A stretch of 64,000 bases of DNA from Pseudomonadota bacterium (GCA_023404675.1 JAEYAW010000018.1:62001-126000); one strand, 5' to 3'; shown: positions 10,051-19,993, counted from the stretch's first letter. Numbers and translations are program-made. The notes: a model not told the origin generated them from the sequence alone.

Positions 10051-10359
10051 CTACTTCCTCTCCAGAAGCAGCTGTCCACGGGTACGAATGGCGTTGACGG
10101 CCTTCTCGGCAAAGCGTTGCAGCAGCCAGGGCAGCGAGACTTCGAGCCGGACGTGATCGTCCGCGACATTCACGCGGCCCGATGCCGCCTGACCGAGGGC
10201 GCGGACGCGAAACATCATCTCGTCGCCCTGCCACGTCTCCTCGTCCACCTGCAGCACCGGCATACCTGCCGTCGCGCGTGCCAGACCGGACTGCAGACGG
10301 CGACGCGCCTCCTCGCGCCCGAGACGGTGGGGAATCGAAACGACAAGCGGCGCGGACAT
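10051..10359 (-). CDS. PHA-granule-associated small protein (PHA_gran_rgn family)
   Basis: A 102-residue basic protein matching the 'putative polyhydroxyalkanoic acid system' family. The opening segment PLVVSIPHRLGREEARRRLQ, a middle beta-rich part with WQGDEMMFRVRALG, and a C-terminal SLPWLLQRFAEKAVNAIRTRG are typical. The family is found near PHA genes and thought to act at storage granules; the exact function is not established. The start is supported by a GGGAGGAG ribosome site just upstream on the minus strand. It is divergent from the tal-pgi operon. No other PHA gene is in the window. Confidence 0.75.
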   Translation of the reverse strand: MSAPLVVSIPHRLGREEARRRLQSGLARATAGMPVLQVDEETWQGDEMMFRVRALGQAASGRVNVADDHVRLEVSLPWLLQRFAEKAVNAIRTRGQLLLERK

Positions 10360-10568
10360 GGCAAACTCCTCCCGTGCAGCCCTTCATCTAGCCATCTTGT
10401 GAGGAGATACCAGACCTCTCGCCTCCGTGAAGGAACCAGCACCGTCTCCGGCGGATTACCCCTTCGGCCGACCCACCCCGGGATCAAGGCCGTTTATTCG
10501 TTCGTGTTGACAATGCAACGCGCCTCGCGGGAAACATAATGATCTTTCCCAATCGAGCAGACAGACGC

Positions 10569-13409
10569 ATGAATCCTCTCATCGCACTCGAAGAGCAAGG
10601 CCAGGCGATCTGGCTCGATTTTCTCGCACGCGGCTTCGTCGCCAAGGGCGATCTCAAGAAGCTGGTGGACAATGACGGCCTGCGCGGTCTCACCTCCAAC
10701 CCTTCGATCTTCGAGAAGGCGATCGCCGGCAGCGACGAATATGACGGCGCTGTCAAAACTTTGCTCGGCGATGGCGACCGCGCCCCGGCCGATCTCTACG
10801 AGCCACTGGCGGTGGAGGACATCCAGCACGCCGCCGATGTCCTGCGGCCGGTTTATGATCGCCTGAATGGCGCGGACGGTTATGTCAGCGTCGAAGTCTC
10901 GCCCTATCTCGCTCACGACGCCGACGGCACGATCGCGGAAGGCAGGCGGCTGTGGCAGGCGGTGAACCGCAAGAACCTGATGATCAAGGTGCCCGCCACG
11001 CAGGAAGGCCTGAGCGCCATCCGTGCGCTGATCGGCGACGGCATCAATGTCAACGTCACGCTGCTGTTCTCGCAAGCCGTCTATCGCGATGTGGCGCAGG
11101 CCTATATCGCCGGACTTGAGGACCATGTCGCAGGTGGCGGGGATCCCTCCCACGTCGCCAGCGTCGCGAGTTTCTTCGTCAGCCGGATCGACACGGCCGT
11201 CGACAAGCAGCTCGACGCGAAGATTGCGGCGAGCAGCGATGCCGCGCAGCAGGCCAGCCTGACCGCGCTGAAGGGCAAGGTCGCCATCGCCAACGCCAAG
11301 CTGGCCTACGCCGATTACAAGACGCTGTTCGCCGGCGAGCGCTGGCAGGCTCTCACCGCGAAGGGCGCAAAACCGCAGCGCCTGCTGTGGGCCAGCACCG
11401 GCACCAAGAACAAGGCTTACAGCGACGTGCTCTATGTCGAGGAACTGATCGGGCCGAACACCGTCAACACGCTGCCGCCCGCGACGATGGATGCCTTCCG
11501 CGATCATGGCAAGGTGCGCAACGCGCTGGAAGAAAATGTCGATGACGCGCGCCGCGTGCTGGGTGAGCTGGCAAAAAGCGGCGTCTCGCTCGACACCATC
11601 ACGTCCGATCTCGTGGCCGATGGCGTGCGGCTGTTCGCCGACGCCGCCGACAGCCTGCTCGGCGCGGTCGCGGCCAAACGCGCCGCCGTCCTCGCGGACG
11701 CCATCGATCCGCAGTCGCTCACGCTCGATCCGGCACTGACCAAGTCTGTCAGCGAGGCGACCGAGAGCTGGCGCGCCAAGGGTCTCATTCGCCGCCTCTG
11801 GCAGAAAGACGAATCGGTCTGGACCAGCGCCGACGAAGACCGCTGGCTCGGCTGGCTCACCTGCATTGCCACGGAGCGCGGCAAGGCCGACCAATACGCC
11901 TCCTTCGCCAGCTGGGTGAAGGCCAGGGGCTTCAACGACGCTATCGTGCTCGGCATGGGCGGATCGAGCCTCGGTCCCGAGGTGCTCTCGACCCTGTTCA
12001 GCGCATCGGGCTTTCCGAAACTCGGCATCGTCGACTCCACCGATCCGGCTCAGATTCTCGCCACCGAATCCCGGCTCGATCTGGCGAAGACGCTGTTCAT
12101 CGTCTCGTCGAAGTCCGGCAGCACCACCGAGCCGAACGCCCTGAAGGATTACTTCTTTGCGCGTGTTGGCGAGGTTATCGGCAAGGCGGGCGATCATTTC
12201 GTCGCCGTCACCGATCCCGGCTCGTCGATGGAGAAGGTCGCGAAGGCTTCGGGCTTCGCCCACATCTTCCATGGCGATCCACAGATCGGCGGCCGTTATT
12301 CGGTGCTGTCGCCGTTCGGGCTCGTGCCGGCGGCGGCTGCGGGCGTTGATATCGCGAAGCTGCTGGAGACCGCGCTCGGCATGGTCCGCTCGTGCGGCGG
12401 CGACGTGCCGCCCGCCGTCAACCCGGCCGTGCAACTCGGCCTTGCGATGGGCGTCGCGGGCGTGAGCGGCCGCGACAAGGTGACGTTCGTGTGCTCGCCG
12501 AAGACCGCCGATTTCGGCGCATGGGGCGAACAGTTGATCGCCGAGTCCACCGGCAAGCACGGCAAGGCGCTGATCCCGGTGGACGGCGAGACGCTAAGCG
12601 CACCGTCCCTCTACGGCAAGGACCGCTTCTTCATCGCGATGCGCATGGCCGACGAGCCGGACACGTCGAGCCCCGAGCTCGCCGCGCTGGAAAAGGCCGG
12701 GCATCCGGTGGTGCGCATCGTGATGCGTTCGCCCTATCATGTGGGGCAGGAGTTTTTCCGCTTTGAACTCGCCACCGCCGTGGCGGGCGCGGTGCTCGGC
12801 ATCAATCCGTTCGATCAGCCGGATGTCGAGTCCGCCAAGGTGAAGACGCGCGAACTCACCGCCGCGTTCGCCAAGAGCGGCAGCCTGCCGGACGAGCAGC
12901 CGGTGCTGTCGGACGCGCAGTTCGGGCTCTACACCGACGCGCGCAATGTTGCGGAACTGCGCAAGGCGGGCGCCGACGGCAGCGTCACCTCGTGGCTCAA
13001 GGCGCATTTCTCCCGCATCGATGCGGGAGACTACGCCGCCCTGCTCGCCTATGTGGCGCGCGACGCCGACACCATCGCCACCTTCCATCGCATGCGCATG
13101 GAATTGCTGACGCGCTACAAGGTGGCGACGTGTGTCGGCTTCGGACCACGCTTCCTGCACTCGACCGGACAGGCTTACAAAGGCGGGCCAAACACCGGCG
13201 TGTTCCTGCAGATCACGGCCGACGATACATGCGCGTTGCCGGTGCCCGGTCAGAACATCAGCTTCAGCGTGATCAAGGCGGCGCAGGCGCGCGGCGACTT
13301 CGACGTTCTCACCGAACGCGACCGGCGCGCGCTGCGTGTTCACGTCAAGGGCGATCTGAAATCCGGCCTCGCCGCGCTTCAGCAGGCGCTCACGGCGGCC
13401 ATTCATTAA
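10569..13409 (+). CDS. tal-pgi: Bifunctional transaldolase/glucose-6-phosphate isomerase
   Basis: About 946 residues joining two pathway enzymes. Residues 1 to about 370 are a transaldolase, with the Schiff-base lysine in NLMIKVPATQEG and TSNPSIFEKAIAGSDEYD near the start; the rest is a phosphoglucose isomerase with SSKSGSTTEPNALK as the sugar-phosphate site. It links the non-oxidative pentose phosphate pathway to glucose/fructose-6-phosphate exchange in one polypeptide, a fusion known in several alphaproteobacteria. ATG 10569 gives the family-like MNPLIALEEQGQ; an in-frame ATG at 10539, with a GGGA six bases before it, would add ten residues. It heads a run of co-directional sugar-phosphate genes. 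Confidence 0.93.
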   Translation: MNPLIALEEQGQAIWLDFLARGFVAKGDLKKLVDNDGLRGLTSNPSIFEKAIAGSDEYDGAVKTLLGDGDRAPADLYEPLAVEDIQHAADVLRPVYDRLNGADGYVSVEVSPYLAHDADGTIAEGRRLWQAVNRKNLMIKVPATQEGLSAIRALIGDGINVNVTLLFSQAVYRDVAQAYIAGLEDHVAGGGDPSHVASVASFFVSRIDTAVDKQLDAKIAASSDAAQQASLTALKGKVAIANAKLAYADYKTLFAGERWQALTAKGAKPQRLLWASTGTKNKAYSDVLYVEELIGPNTVNTLPPATMDAFRDHGKVRNALEENVDDARRVLGELAKSGVSLDTITSDLVADGVRLFADAADSLLGAVAAKRAAVLADAIDPQSLTLDPALTKSVSEATESWRAKGLIRRLWQKDESVWTSADEDRWLGWLTCIATERGKADQYASFASWVKARGFNDAIVLGMGGSSLGPEVLSTLFSASGFPKLGIVDSTDPAQILATESRLDLAKTLFIVSSKSGSTTEPNALKDYFFARVGEVIGKAGDHFVAVTDPGSSMEKVAKASGFAHIFHGDPQIGGRYSVLSPFGLVPAAAAGVDIAKLLETALGMVRSCGGDVPPAVNPAVQLGLAMGVAGVSGRDKVTFVCSPKTADFGAWGEQLIAESTGKHGKALIPVDGETLSAPSLYGKDRFFIAMRMADEPDTSSPELAALEKAGHPVVRIVMRSPYHVGQEFFRFELATAVAGAVLGINPFDQPDVESAKVKTRELTAAFAKSGSLPDEQPVLSDAQFGLYTDARNVAELRKAGADGSVTSWLKAHFSRIDAGDYAALLAYVARDADTIATFHRMRMELLTRYKVATCVGFGPRFLHSTGQAYKGGPNTGVFLQITADDTCALPVPGQNISFSVIKAAQARGDFDVLTERDRRALRVHVKGDLKSGLAALQQALTAAIH

Positions 13410-13431
13410 TCATGGCAAAAGAGGCGGCGCG

Positions 13432-14445
13432 ATGCAGATCGGCATGATCGGGCTTGGGCGGATGGGCAGCAATATCGTCCGCCGCCTGATGACGAGGGGT
13501 GGCCACAGCGCCGTCGTCTACGACAAGAGCGAGAAGGCTGTCGCTGAGCTGACCCGCGAAGGCGCGCGCGGTGCGGGCGATCTGAAAGCATTCGTCGCCG
13601 CGCTCGAAAAGCCCCGTCTTGCCTGGGTGATGCTGCCTGCTGGCGCCATCACCGAGGAGACCATCGCGACGCTCGGCGAGCTGTTCGAGCCCGGCGACAC
13701 CATCATCGATGGCGGCAATAGCTTCTGGCAGGACGATGTGCGCCGCGCCGCCGCGCTCGCCAAACGCGGCATCCATTACGTGGATGTCGGAACGAGCGGC
13801 GGTGTCTGGGGCATCGAACGTGGCTATTGCATGATGATCGGCGGCGACACGGCCGTGGTGGACCGCCTCGATCCGATCTTCGCCGCGATGGCGCCCGGCA
13901 CCGGCGACATTCCGCGCACGCCGGACCGCGAGGGCCGCGACCCGCGCGTCGAGCGCGGCTATATCCATGCGGGACCGGTCGGCGCGGGACATTTCGTGAA
14001 GATGGTTCACAACGGCATCGAATACGGCCTGATGCAGGCCTATGCCGAGGGCTTCGACATCCTGCGCAACGCCGGCAGCGAAAACCTGCCGCAGGCGCAT
14101 CGATTCGATCTCGACATCGCGGACATCGCGGAAGTCTGGCGGCGGGGCAGCGTGGTCTCGTCGTGGCTGCTGGACCTCACCGCTTCCGCGCTGGCGCGCG
14201 ATCCGAAGCTCGACAGCTATTCCGGCTTCGTCGAGGACTCCGGCGAGGGCCGCTGGACCATCAACGCCGCCATCGACGAGGCGGTGCCGGCCGACGTGCT
14301 CTCCGCCGCGTTGTTCGCGCGCTTCCGCTCCCGACGCGACCACACCTTCGCGGAAAAGGTGCTGTCCGCGATGCGCGACGGCTTTGGCGGACACAAGGAG
14401 CCGAAGCCGCCTGCGGATATTCCTCCCGGGGAGAGTGCGCGATGA
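13432..14445 (+). CDS. gnd: 6-phosphogluconate dehydrogenase (decarboxylating), short form
   Basis: A 337-residue 6-phosphogluconate dehydrogenase yielding ribulose-5-phosphate, CO2 and NAD(P)H. The Rossmann motif GLGRMGSNIVRR opens the protein, GGNSFWQDD contributes to substrate binding, and GAGHFVKMVHNGIEYGLMQA is the family signature with the catalytic Lys and Asn. The length matches the short YqeC/GntZ type rather than the roughly 470-residue NADP enzyme; cofactor preference cannot be settled by eye. The stop overlaps the zwf start. Confidence 0.93.
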   Translation: MQIGMIGLGRMGSNIVRRLMTRGGHSAVVYDKSEKAVAELTREGARGAGDLKAFVAALEKPRLAWVMLPAGAITEETIATLGELFEPGDTIIDGGNSFWQDDVRRAAALAKRGIHYVDVGTSGGVWGIERGYCMMIGGDTAVVDRLDPIFAAMAPGTGDIPRTPDREGRDPRVERGYIHAGPVGAGHFVKMVHNGIEYGLMQAYAEGFDILRNAGSENLPQAHRFDLDIADIAEVWRRGSVVSSWLLDLTASALARDPKLDSYSGFVEDSGEGRWTINAAIDEAVPADVLSAALFARFRSRRDHTFAEKVLSAMRDGFGGHKEPKPPADIPPGESAR

Positions 14446-15956
14446 TGGACGGGGTGACGCCGGGTCAGATCCCAGAGCCATCGACATTCGTCATCTTCGG
14501 CGCGACCGGCGATTTGACCCACCGTCTCATCGTCCCCGCGCTCTACAACCTCGCCGAACAAAAACTGCTGCCAAGGGAGTTCTGCGTCGCGGGCGTCGCC
14601 CGCAAGGGAACGTCGAGTGCCGAGCTGCGCGCCCGATTTCTGGACGGGCTGAAGAAATACGCGACCCGCCCGGTGCAGGAGGATATCGCCGAGCGCCTGT
14701 TCGGCTGCGTCACCGCCGTCGAGGCCGACCCTCGCGACCCGCCGTCATTCGATCATCTCGCGGCCGAACTCGACCGCATCGAGGGTGGCCGCAATTCACG
14801 CGGCAACCGCCTCTATTACCTCGCCACCCCCCCGAATGCGTTTCTGCCAATCAGCCAGCAGCTGGCCCGGACCGACCAGTTCGATCAGACCAATGGCCAC
14901 TGGCGGCGGCTGGTGATCGAGAAGCCGTTCGGGACCGACCACGCCTCCGCGCGCGCGCTCGATATCGAATTGCTGAAACTGCTCGATGAGCACCAGATCT
15001 ACCGGATCGATCACTATCTCGGAAAGGAGACGGTCCAGAACATCCTCGTGCTGCGCTTCGCCAACGGCATGTTCGAGCCGATCTGGAACCGCAATCATAT
15101 CGACCACGTGCAGATCACCGTGAACGAGCGAATCGGCGTCGGCCATCGCGGCAGTTTCTACGACGCCACCGGTGCGCTGCGCGACATGGTGCCGAACCAT
15201 CTGTTTCAGCTGCTGTCGCTGGTGGCGATGGAGCCGCCGGCGCGTTTCGACGCCCACGCCGTGCGCGCGCAGAAGGCCGAGGTGCTGGAGGCGATCCAGA
15301 CCTGGACGCCGGCAGAGGCGTTGAACAATTCGGTGCGCGCGCAGTATCGCGCGGGGCATGTCAACGGGCAGGATATCGAGGACTATCTCAAGACGCCCGA
15401 CGTCCGGCCGGGCAGCACCACGGAAACCTATGCGGCGCTGAAGCTCGTCATCGACAACTGGCGCTGGGCGGGCGTGCCGTTCTATCTGCGCACCGGCAAG
15501 GCGCTGAATACAAAGCGCACCGAGGTTGCCATCAAGTTCAAGGAAGCGCCGTTCGCCATGTTTCGCGACATGCACCTGCGCAAGCTGTCGCAGAACTATC
15601 TGGTGATCGGCGTCGAGCCGACCGAAGGCATCGCGCTGGAATTCAACACCAAGATTCCCGGGCCGGAGGTCAAGATCTCCGGCGTCGAGATGAAGTTCCG
15701 CTACCGCGATTATTTCCATGCCGAACCGAGCACCGGCTACGAAACCCTGATCTATGACTGCATGATCGGCGACAACATCCTGTTCCAGCGCGCCGACAGC
15801 GTCGAGGCCGGCTGGCAGGCGGTGCAGCCGTTCCTCGATGCATGGAAAGCGGCGGGAGCCGACGGCCTGATGTCCTACGCCGCGGGCAGCGACGGCCCGT
15901 CCGAGGCCGACGATCTGCTCGCGCGCGATGGCCGCAGCTGGCGCAAGATGGAGTGA
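14442..15956 (+). CDS. zwf: Glucose-6-phosphate 1-dehydrogenase
   Basis: A 504-residue enzyme for the first oxidative step, glucose-6-phosphate to 6-phosphogluconolactone. FVIFGATGDLTHR is the nucleotide-binding turn and IYRIDHYLGKETVQNI the strictly conserved substrate/catalytic segment. The frame is open well upstream inside gnd, but ATG 14442 overlaps the gnd stop and gives a normal N-terminus; ATG 14445 would be one codon shorter. It is followed after two bases by pgl. Confidence 0.96.
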   Translation: MMDGVTPGQIPEPSTFVIFGATGDLTHRLIVPALYNLAEQKLLPREFCVAGVARKGTSSAELRARFLDGLKKYATRPVQEDIAERLFGCVTAVEADPRDPPSFDHLAAELDRIEGGRNSRGNRLYYLATPPNAFLPISQQLARTDQFDQTNGHWRRLVIEKPFGTDHASARALDIELLKLLDEHQIYRIDHYLGKETVQNILVLRFANGMFEPIWNRNHIDHVQITVNERIGVGHRGSFYDATGALRDMVPNHLFQLLSLVAMEPPARFDAHAVRAQKAEVLEAIQTWTPAEALNNSVRAQYRAGHVNGQDIEDYLKTPDVRPGSTTETYAALKLVIDNWRWAGVPFYLRTGKALNTKRTEVAIKFKEAPFAMFRDMHLRKLSQNYLVIGVEPTEGIALEFNTKIPGPEVKISGVEMKFRYRDYFHAEPSTGYETLIYDCMIGDNILFQRADSVEAGWQAVQPFLDAWKAAGADGLMSYAAGSDGPSEADDLLARDGRSWRKME

Positions 15957-15958
15957 TC

Positions 15959-16699
15959 ATGGCGTTCGTGGAAGGCCGCAAATTCGTCGTGGTGAAGACC
16001 GCCGAAGCTCTGGCGGAAGCAGCGGCGCTGCATCTGGTCCAGTGTACGGGCAACACCGGCGAGCGGCACATCTGCCTGACCGGCGGATCGACGCCGCAGC
16101 GGCTCTACAAGCTGCTCGCCACTGAACCCTGGCGCTCGAAAGTGCCGTGGGATCGCGTGCACTGGTTCATCGGCGACGATCGTTTCGTTCCCGAATCCGA
16201 TCCGCTGAGCAACATGGGCACCGCGCGTCGCCTGTTCCTCGACGCATGCAGCAATCCCGACCGTATCCACCCGATCCCGATGGCCGCCGATCCGCATGAA
16301 GCGGCGCGGCTCTATGCCGAGCAACTGGCCAAGGCGTATGGCGGCGACACGCTGGAATCCCACCGCCCGTTATTCGATCTGGTCCTGATGGGCATGGGAA
16401 GCGATGGACACACCGCGTCGCTGTTTCCGAACGCTCCCGCGCTCGAAGAAACGCAGAAATGGGTGGTCGGCGTGGACGAGGCGGGCCTTGAGCCGTTCGT
16501 GCCACGGGTGACGCTCACCCTGCCCGCACTCGCCTCCAGCAACGAGATGCTGTTCCTCGTCAGCGGCCATGACAAAAAGCCCGTGCTGGAACGGCTGCTG
16601 GCCGACGAGGAACTGCCCGCCGGCCACGCCTACTCCAACGGCACGACCATCTGGTTGCTGGATCGCGCGGCTGCTCCGGAGACTCTCCGTGCCGGATGA
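15959..16699 (+). CDS. pgl: 6-phosphogluconolactonase
   Basis: A 246-residue hydrolase of the NagB/DevB-like fold that opens 6-phosphogluconolactone. Visible motifs are CLTGGSTPQRLYKLL (phosphate loop), VHWFIGDDRFVP and LVLMGMGSDGHTASLFP. ATG 15959 lies two bases after the zwf stop; earlier starts would lie inside zwf. The gene completes zwf-pgl-gnd in one operon. Confidence 0.95.
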   Translation: MAFVEGRKFVVVKTAEALAEAAALHLVQCTGNTGERHICLTGGSTPQRLYKLLATEPWRSKVPWDRVHWFIGDDRFVPESDPLSNMGTARRLFLDACSNPDRIHPIPMAADPHEAARLYAEQLAKAYGGDTLESHRPLFDLVLMGMGSDGHTASLFPNAPALEETQKWVVGVDEAGLEPFVPRVTLTLPALASSNEMLFLVSGHDKKPVLERLLADEELPAGHAYSNGTTIWLLDRAAAPETLRAG

Positions 16700-17231
16700 A
16701 GCGCCACAGGCGCGCCCCTCAGCGCTCATCGTCATGGGCGTGTCCGGCTCCGGCAAAACCACGATCGGACAGGAACTCGCCACGCGGCTCGGCTGGACCT
16801 ATGAGGATGCCGACGACTACCACCCACCGGCCAATGTCGCGAAGATGCGCGCCGGCGAGGCGCTGACCGACGACGACCGCTGGCCGTGGCTGGCGGCCAT
16901 CGCCGACGCCATCGCGGACAAGACCGCGCAAGGCGATCACCTCGTCGTGGGCTGCTCCGCCCTGAAACGTGCGTATCGCGATGCGCTGACACGGGGGCGC
17001 TCCGATATTCGCTTCGTCTACCTCAAGGGCAGCCGCGAGGTCATCGGCGAACGGCTCGCCGCCCGCAAGGGTCATTTCATGCCGGCAAGCCTGCTCGACA
17101 GCCAGTTCGCGACACTGGAAGAGCCTGCGCCGGAAGAGCACGCCATCGCGGTTGACATCGCGCTGCCCCCCGCCGAAGTGGTGGACGATATCATGCGCCA
17201 ACTCACGACGACATCGCGGGACCCTTCATGA
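16689..17231 (+). CDS. gntK: Gluconokinase
   Basis: A P-loop kinase of about 180 residues that phosphorylates gluconate to 6-phosphogluconate. The Walker A motif is GVSGSGKTT, followed by DADDYHPPANVAKM, which is diagnostic of gluconokinase, and VVGCSALKRAYRD. The most likely start is the GTG at 16689, overlapping the end of pgl by 11 bases; an ATG at 16734 just before the P-loop would trim off the first strand. It feeds external gluconate into the neighbouring gnd step. The stop overlaps the next gene (ATGA). Confidence 0.92.
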   Translation: MPDEAPQARPSALIVMGVSGSGKTTIGQELATRLGWTYEDADDYHPPANVAKMRAGEALTDDDRWPWLAAIADAIADKTAQGDHLVVGCSALKRAYRDALTRGRSDIRFVYLKGSREVIGERLAARKGHFMPASLLDSQFATLEEPAPEEHAIAVDIALPPAEVVDDIMRQLTTTSRDPS

Positions 17232-18043
17232 GCCGGATCAGACTGGTTGTTTCGGACGTGGACGGAACCCTGCTGACGCCCGACAAGCAGTTGACGGCAA
17301 AGTCCTGCAACGCCGTGATGCAATTGAATGCGGAAGGCATCGGCTTTTCCGTCACCAGCGCGCGCCCGCCGTTCGGGCTGCGTATGCTGATCGAGCCGCT
17401 CAACCTGCATCTGCCGCTCGGGGCCTATAACGGCGCGCTGATCTTCGATGGCGACATGCGGACCATCGAAGCCCACACGCTTCCGCCCGACGTCGTCGAT
17501 CGAAGTATCACGCGGCTCACCGCCGCCGGTGCCGGCGTCTGGCTGTTCTCGCCGGAGCGCTGGCTGATCCGCGATCCCGGCGGGGACTATGTGGCGCACG
17601 AGCAGCATACGGTCGCGTTCGATCCGACCGTCGTGCCGCGGTTCACCGCCGACCACATGTCGCGTGTGTGCAAGATCGTTGGCGTCAGCCGCGATTTCGA
17701 TCTGGTGCGGCGCTGCGAGGCGGACGTGAAGGATGCGCTCGGTCCGGGCGCGGCCACCGTGGTGCGCTCGCAGACCTATTATCTCGATATCACCCCGGCC
17801 GGGCTCGACAAGGGCACCTCGGTGGAGGCCATCGCCCGGCATGCCGGCGTATCGATGGACGAGGTCGCCACCATCGGCGACATGGACAACGACCTGCCGA
17901 TGCTGACCCGCAGCGGCCTTTCGGTGGCCATGGGAAATGCGGAAGATCACATCAAAAAGCAGGCGACGCTCGTCGCCCGCGCCAACACCGACGAGGGATT
18001 TGCCGACGCGATCATGCAGATCATCCGCCATCGCGCCGATTGA
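17228..18043 (+). CDS. Cof-type HAD-family hydrolase
   Basis: A 271-residue HAD phosphatase. Motif I is VVSDVDGTLLTPD at the N-terminus and motif IV is TIGDMDNDLPML near residue 215, with the C2-type cap between, as in Cof/YidA proteins that dephosphorylate sugar phosphates. The substrate cannot be read from sequence; its place at the end of the pentose phosphate operon suggests a sugar phosphate. It ends seven bases from the convergent GH15 gene. Confidence 0.85.
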   Translation: MSRIRLVVSDVDGTLLTPDKQLTAKSCNAVMQLNAEGIGFSVTSARPPFGLRMLIEPLNLHLPLGAYNGALIFDGDMRTIEAHTLPPDVVDRSITRLTAAGAGVWLFSPERWLIRDPGGDYVAHEQHTVAFDPTVVPRFTADHMSRVCKIVGVSRDFDLVRRCEADVKDALGPGAATVVRSQTYYLDITPAGLDKGTSVEAIARHAGVSMDEVATIGDMDNDLPMLTRSGLSVAMGNAEDHIKKQATLVARANTDEGFADAIMQIIRHRAD

Positions 18044-18049
18044 CGACAT

Positions 18050-19843
18050 TCAACCCGCGCGGCGCTGCTCGGCCGGTTTCTCCGCAGCACCCAGATTATG
18101 CGCGGTGTTGACGAGCGCGATATGGGTCAGCGCCTGCGGAAAATTTCCGGTCTGCCGCCGCGCCTGCTGATCGTATTCCTCCGCCAGCAGCCCGAGATCG
18201 TTGGCGATTCCCACGACGCGATCGAACAGCTCCGACGCCTCCGTTATGCGCCCGGCCAGCACATAGGCGTCCGCCAGCCACAGCGTGCAGGCCAGAAACG
18301 CGCCTTCGATGGGCTGTGCCTCGTCGCTCGCCTCGCGCGGATCGTGACGCATAACGAAGCCATCCCGCATCAGATGCGTCTCGATGGCCTCGATGGTGCC
18401 TCTCACCCGCGGATCATCGATCGGCAAGAAGCCGACCGCGGGCAGCAGCAGGATGCTCGCGTCCAGCACCTGCGCGCCGTAATACTCAACGAAGGCATTC
18501 TGCTCGCGGCAAAATCCGTGCTCGCACACACCACGATGAATGGTCTCGCGCAGGGCGCGCCAGCGATCCAGCGGCGCGGAAAAGCCAAATCGCTCCGCGC
18601 TCCTGATGCCGCGATCGAACGCGACCCACGTCATCACCTTGGATGAGACATAGTGGCGCCCCGGTCCGCGCCGCTCCCAGATGCCGCTGTCGGGACGATC
18701 CCACACTGTCTCCAGATGCTCCAGCAGCGCGCATTCCATCGCCCAGCTGCCGCCATGCAGCTTGAGGCCCGCCTTTCTGGCCTGATGAAACACATCCATC
18801 AGTTCGCCGAACACATCGAGCTGAAGCTGGGCGTGGGCCTCGTTGCCGATCCGCACCGGCGAGGCCCCTTCATAGCCCGGCAGCCAGGTCGCTTCCCACT
18901 CCGTCAGCCGGCGCACGCCCGTGATACCGTACATGATCTGCATGTCCGCCGGCGATCCGGCGACCGCGCGCAGCAGCCAGTTGTGCCAGTCGAGCGCCTC
19001 GGCGGTGTGCCCGCTGTTCATCAGCGAGAACAGGGTGAAGGTCGCATCGCGCAGCCAGCAGAAGCGATAGTCCCAGTTGCGCGCACCGCCGAGTTTCTCC
19101 GGCAGCGAGGTGGTCGGCGCCGCGACGATACCGCCCGTCGGAGCATAGGTCAGCGCCTTCAGCGTCGCCAGCGAGCGGCGCACGGTCTCCTCATGCCGCC
19201 CGCGATACGTGGTCCGGCCGCTCCACTCGTCCCAGAATTCTTCAGTTTCTCTGAGGGCTGTGTCGATGTCGATGGAGGGGGGCAACGGCAGATGCGACGG
19301 GCTGTAAGTGAGCACGAACGGCACCGTCTCGCCTTCGCCGACCTCAAAATCGGCGATGCTCGTCATGTCCCTGCCCACGATCTTCGCCGGGGTCCGCAGC
19401 ACAAGCATGTCGGGTCCGGAGATCGCCTGCAGCGCCCCGTCCCCGGTGCGGGTGACCCAAGGCGCGTAGGCTCCGAGACCAAACCGGATCACAAGCTTCA
19501 TGTCCATGCGCACACGCCCACGTTCGCCACGCACAAGGCGGATGATGTCCGAGGCCTCGCCGCGCGGGGGCATGAAGTCGATCAGCGTGACAGCGCCGTC
19601 GTCGGTCTCGAACTGCGTCTCCAGAATCATCGTCGTGCCGCGATATCGTCGCGATACCTTTGTCGCGCCGCCGTGCGGAGCGATCTGCCAGCAGCCGTGG
19701 CTTTCGTCACCCAGCAGCGCGGCAAAACAGGCATCGGAATCGAATGCCGGCCAGCACAGCCAGTCGATGGAGCCCATGCGGCTCACCAGCGCCACGGTCA
19801 GGCAATCCCCGATCATTCCGTAATCCTCTATGCGCGCGGGCAT
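18050..19843 (-). CDS. GH15-family glucosidase (glucoamylase or trehalase type)
   Basis: A 597-residue cytoplasmic protein with no signal peptide. The N-terminal beta domain starts MPARIEDYGMIGDCLTVALV and includes SMGSIDWLC-like residues seen as VSRMGSIDWLCWPAFDSD. The (alpha/alpha)6 catalytic domain contains RNWDYRFCWLRDATFTLF, RIGNEAHAQLQLDVFGEL and WERRGPGRHYVSSKVMTW (probable catalytic Glu), ending with GNFPQALTHIALVNTA. This architecture covers bacterial glucoamylases and the mycobacterial-type GH15 trehalases; which one this is cannot be decided by eye. Proximity to trehalose and glycogen genes fits either. It is convergent with the operon ending at 18043. Confidence 0.88.
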   Translation of the reverse strand: MPARIEDYGMIGDCLTVALVSRMGSIDWLCWPAFDSDACFAALLGDESHGCWQIAPHGGATKVSRRYRGTTMILETQFETDDGAVTLIDFMPPRGEASDIIRLVRGERGRVRMDMKLVIRFGLGAYAPWVTRTGDGALQAISGPDMLVLRTPAKIVGRDMTSIADFEVGEGETVPFVLTYSPSHLPLPPSIDIDTALRETEEFWDEWSGRTTYRGRHEETVRRSLATLKALTYAPTGGIVAAPTTSLPEKLGGARNWDYRFCWLRDATFTLFSLMNSGHTAEALDWHNWLLRAVAGSPADMQIMYGITGVRRLTEWEATWLPGYEGASPVRIGNEAHAQLQLDVFGELMDVFHQARKAGLKLHGGSWAMECALLEHLETVWDRPDSGIWERRGPGRHYVSSKVMTWVAFDRGIRSAERFGFSAPLDRWRALRETIHRGVCEHGFCREQNAFVEYYGAQVLDASILLLPAVGFLPIDDPRVRGTIEAIETHLMRDGFVMRHDPREASDEAQPIEGAFLACTLWLADAYVLAGRITEASELFDRVVGIANDLGLLAEEYDQQARRQTGNFPQALTHIALVNTAHNLGAAEKPAEQRRAG

Positions 19844-19993
19844 TTAAGGGCCTCCGCGCGTCATGAGTGATTGCCGATGGAAGGAAGCAATACGGCGGGA
19901 CAACGGATCAATCATTCGTTTCGCAACTCGTCTCCGACTCGGTGGCCGACGGTTCTTGGCCCAACGTCCCTTGCGCGCTGACGTTCCGCGCCG

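Noticed and set aside
10507..10540. TTGACA with CATAAT as a promoter for tal-pgi
   Set aside because: The -35 match is exact, but the spacing to CATAAT is 22 bases, well beyond the usual 16-19, and no better -10 is found at the right distance.
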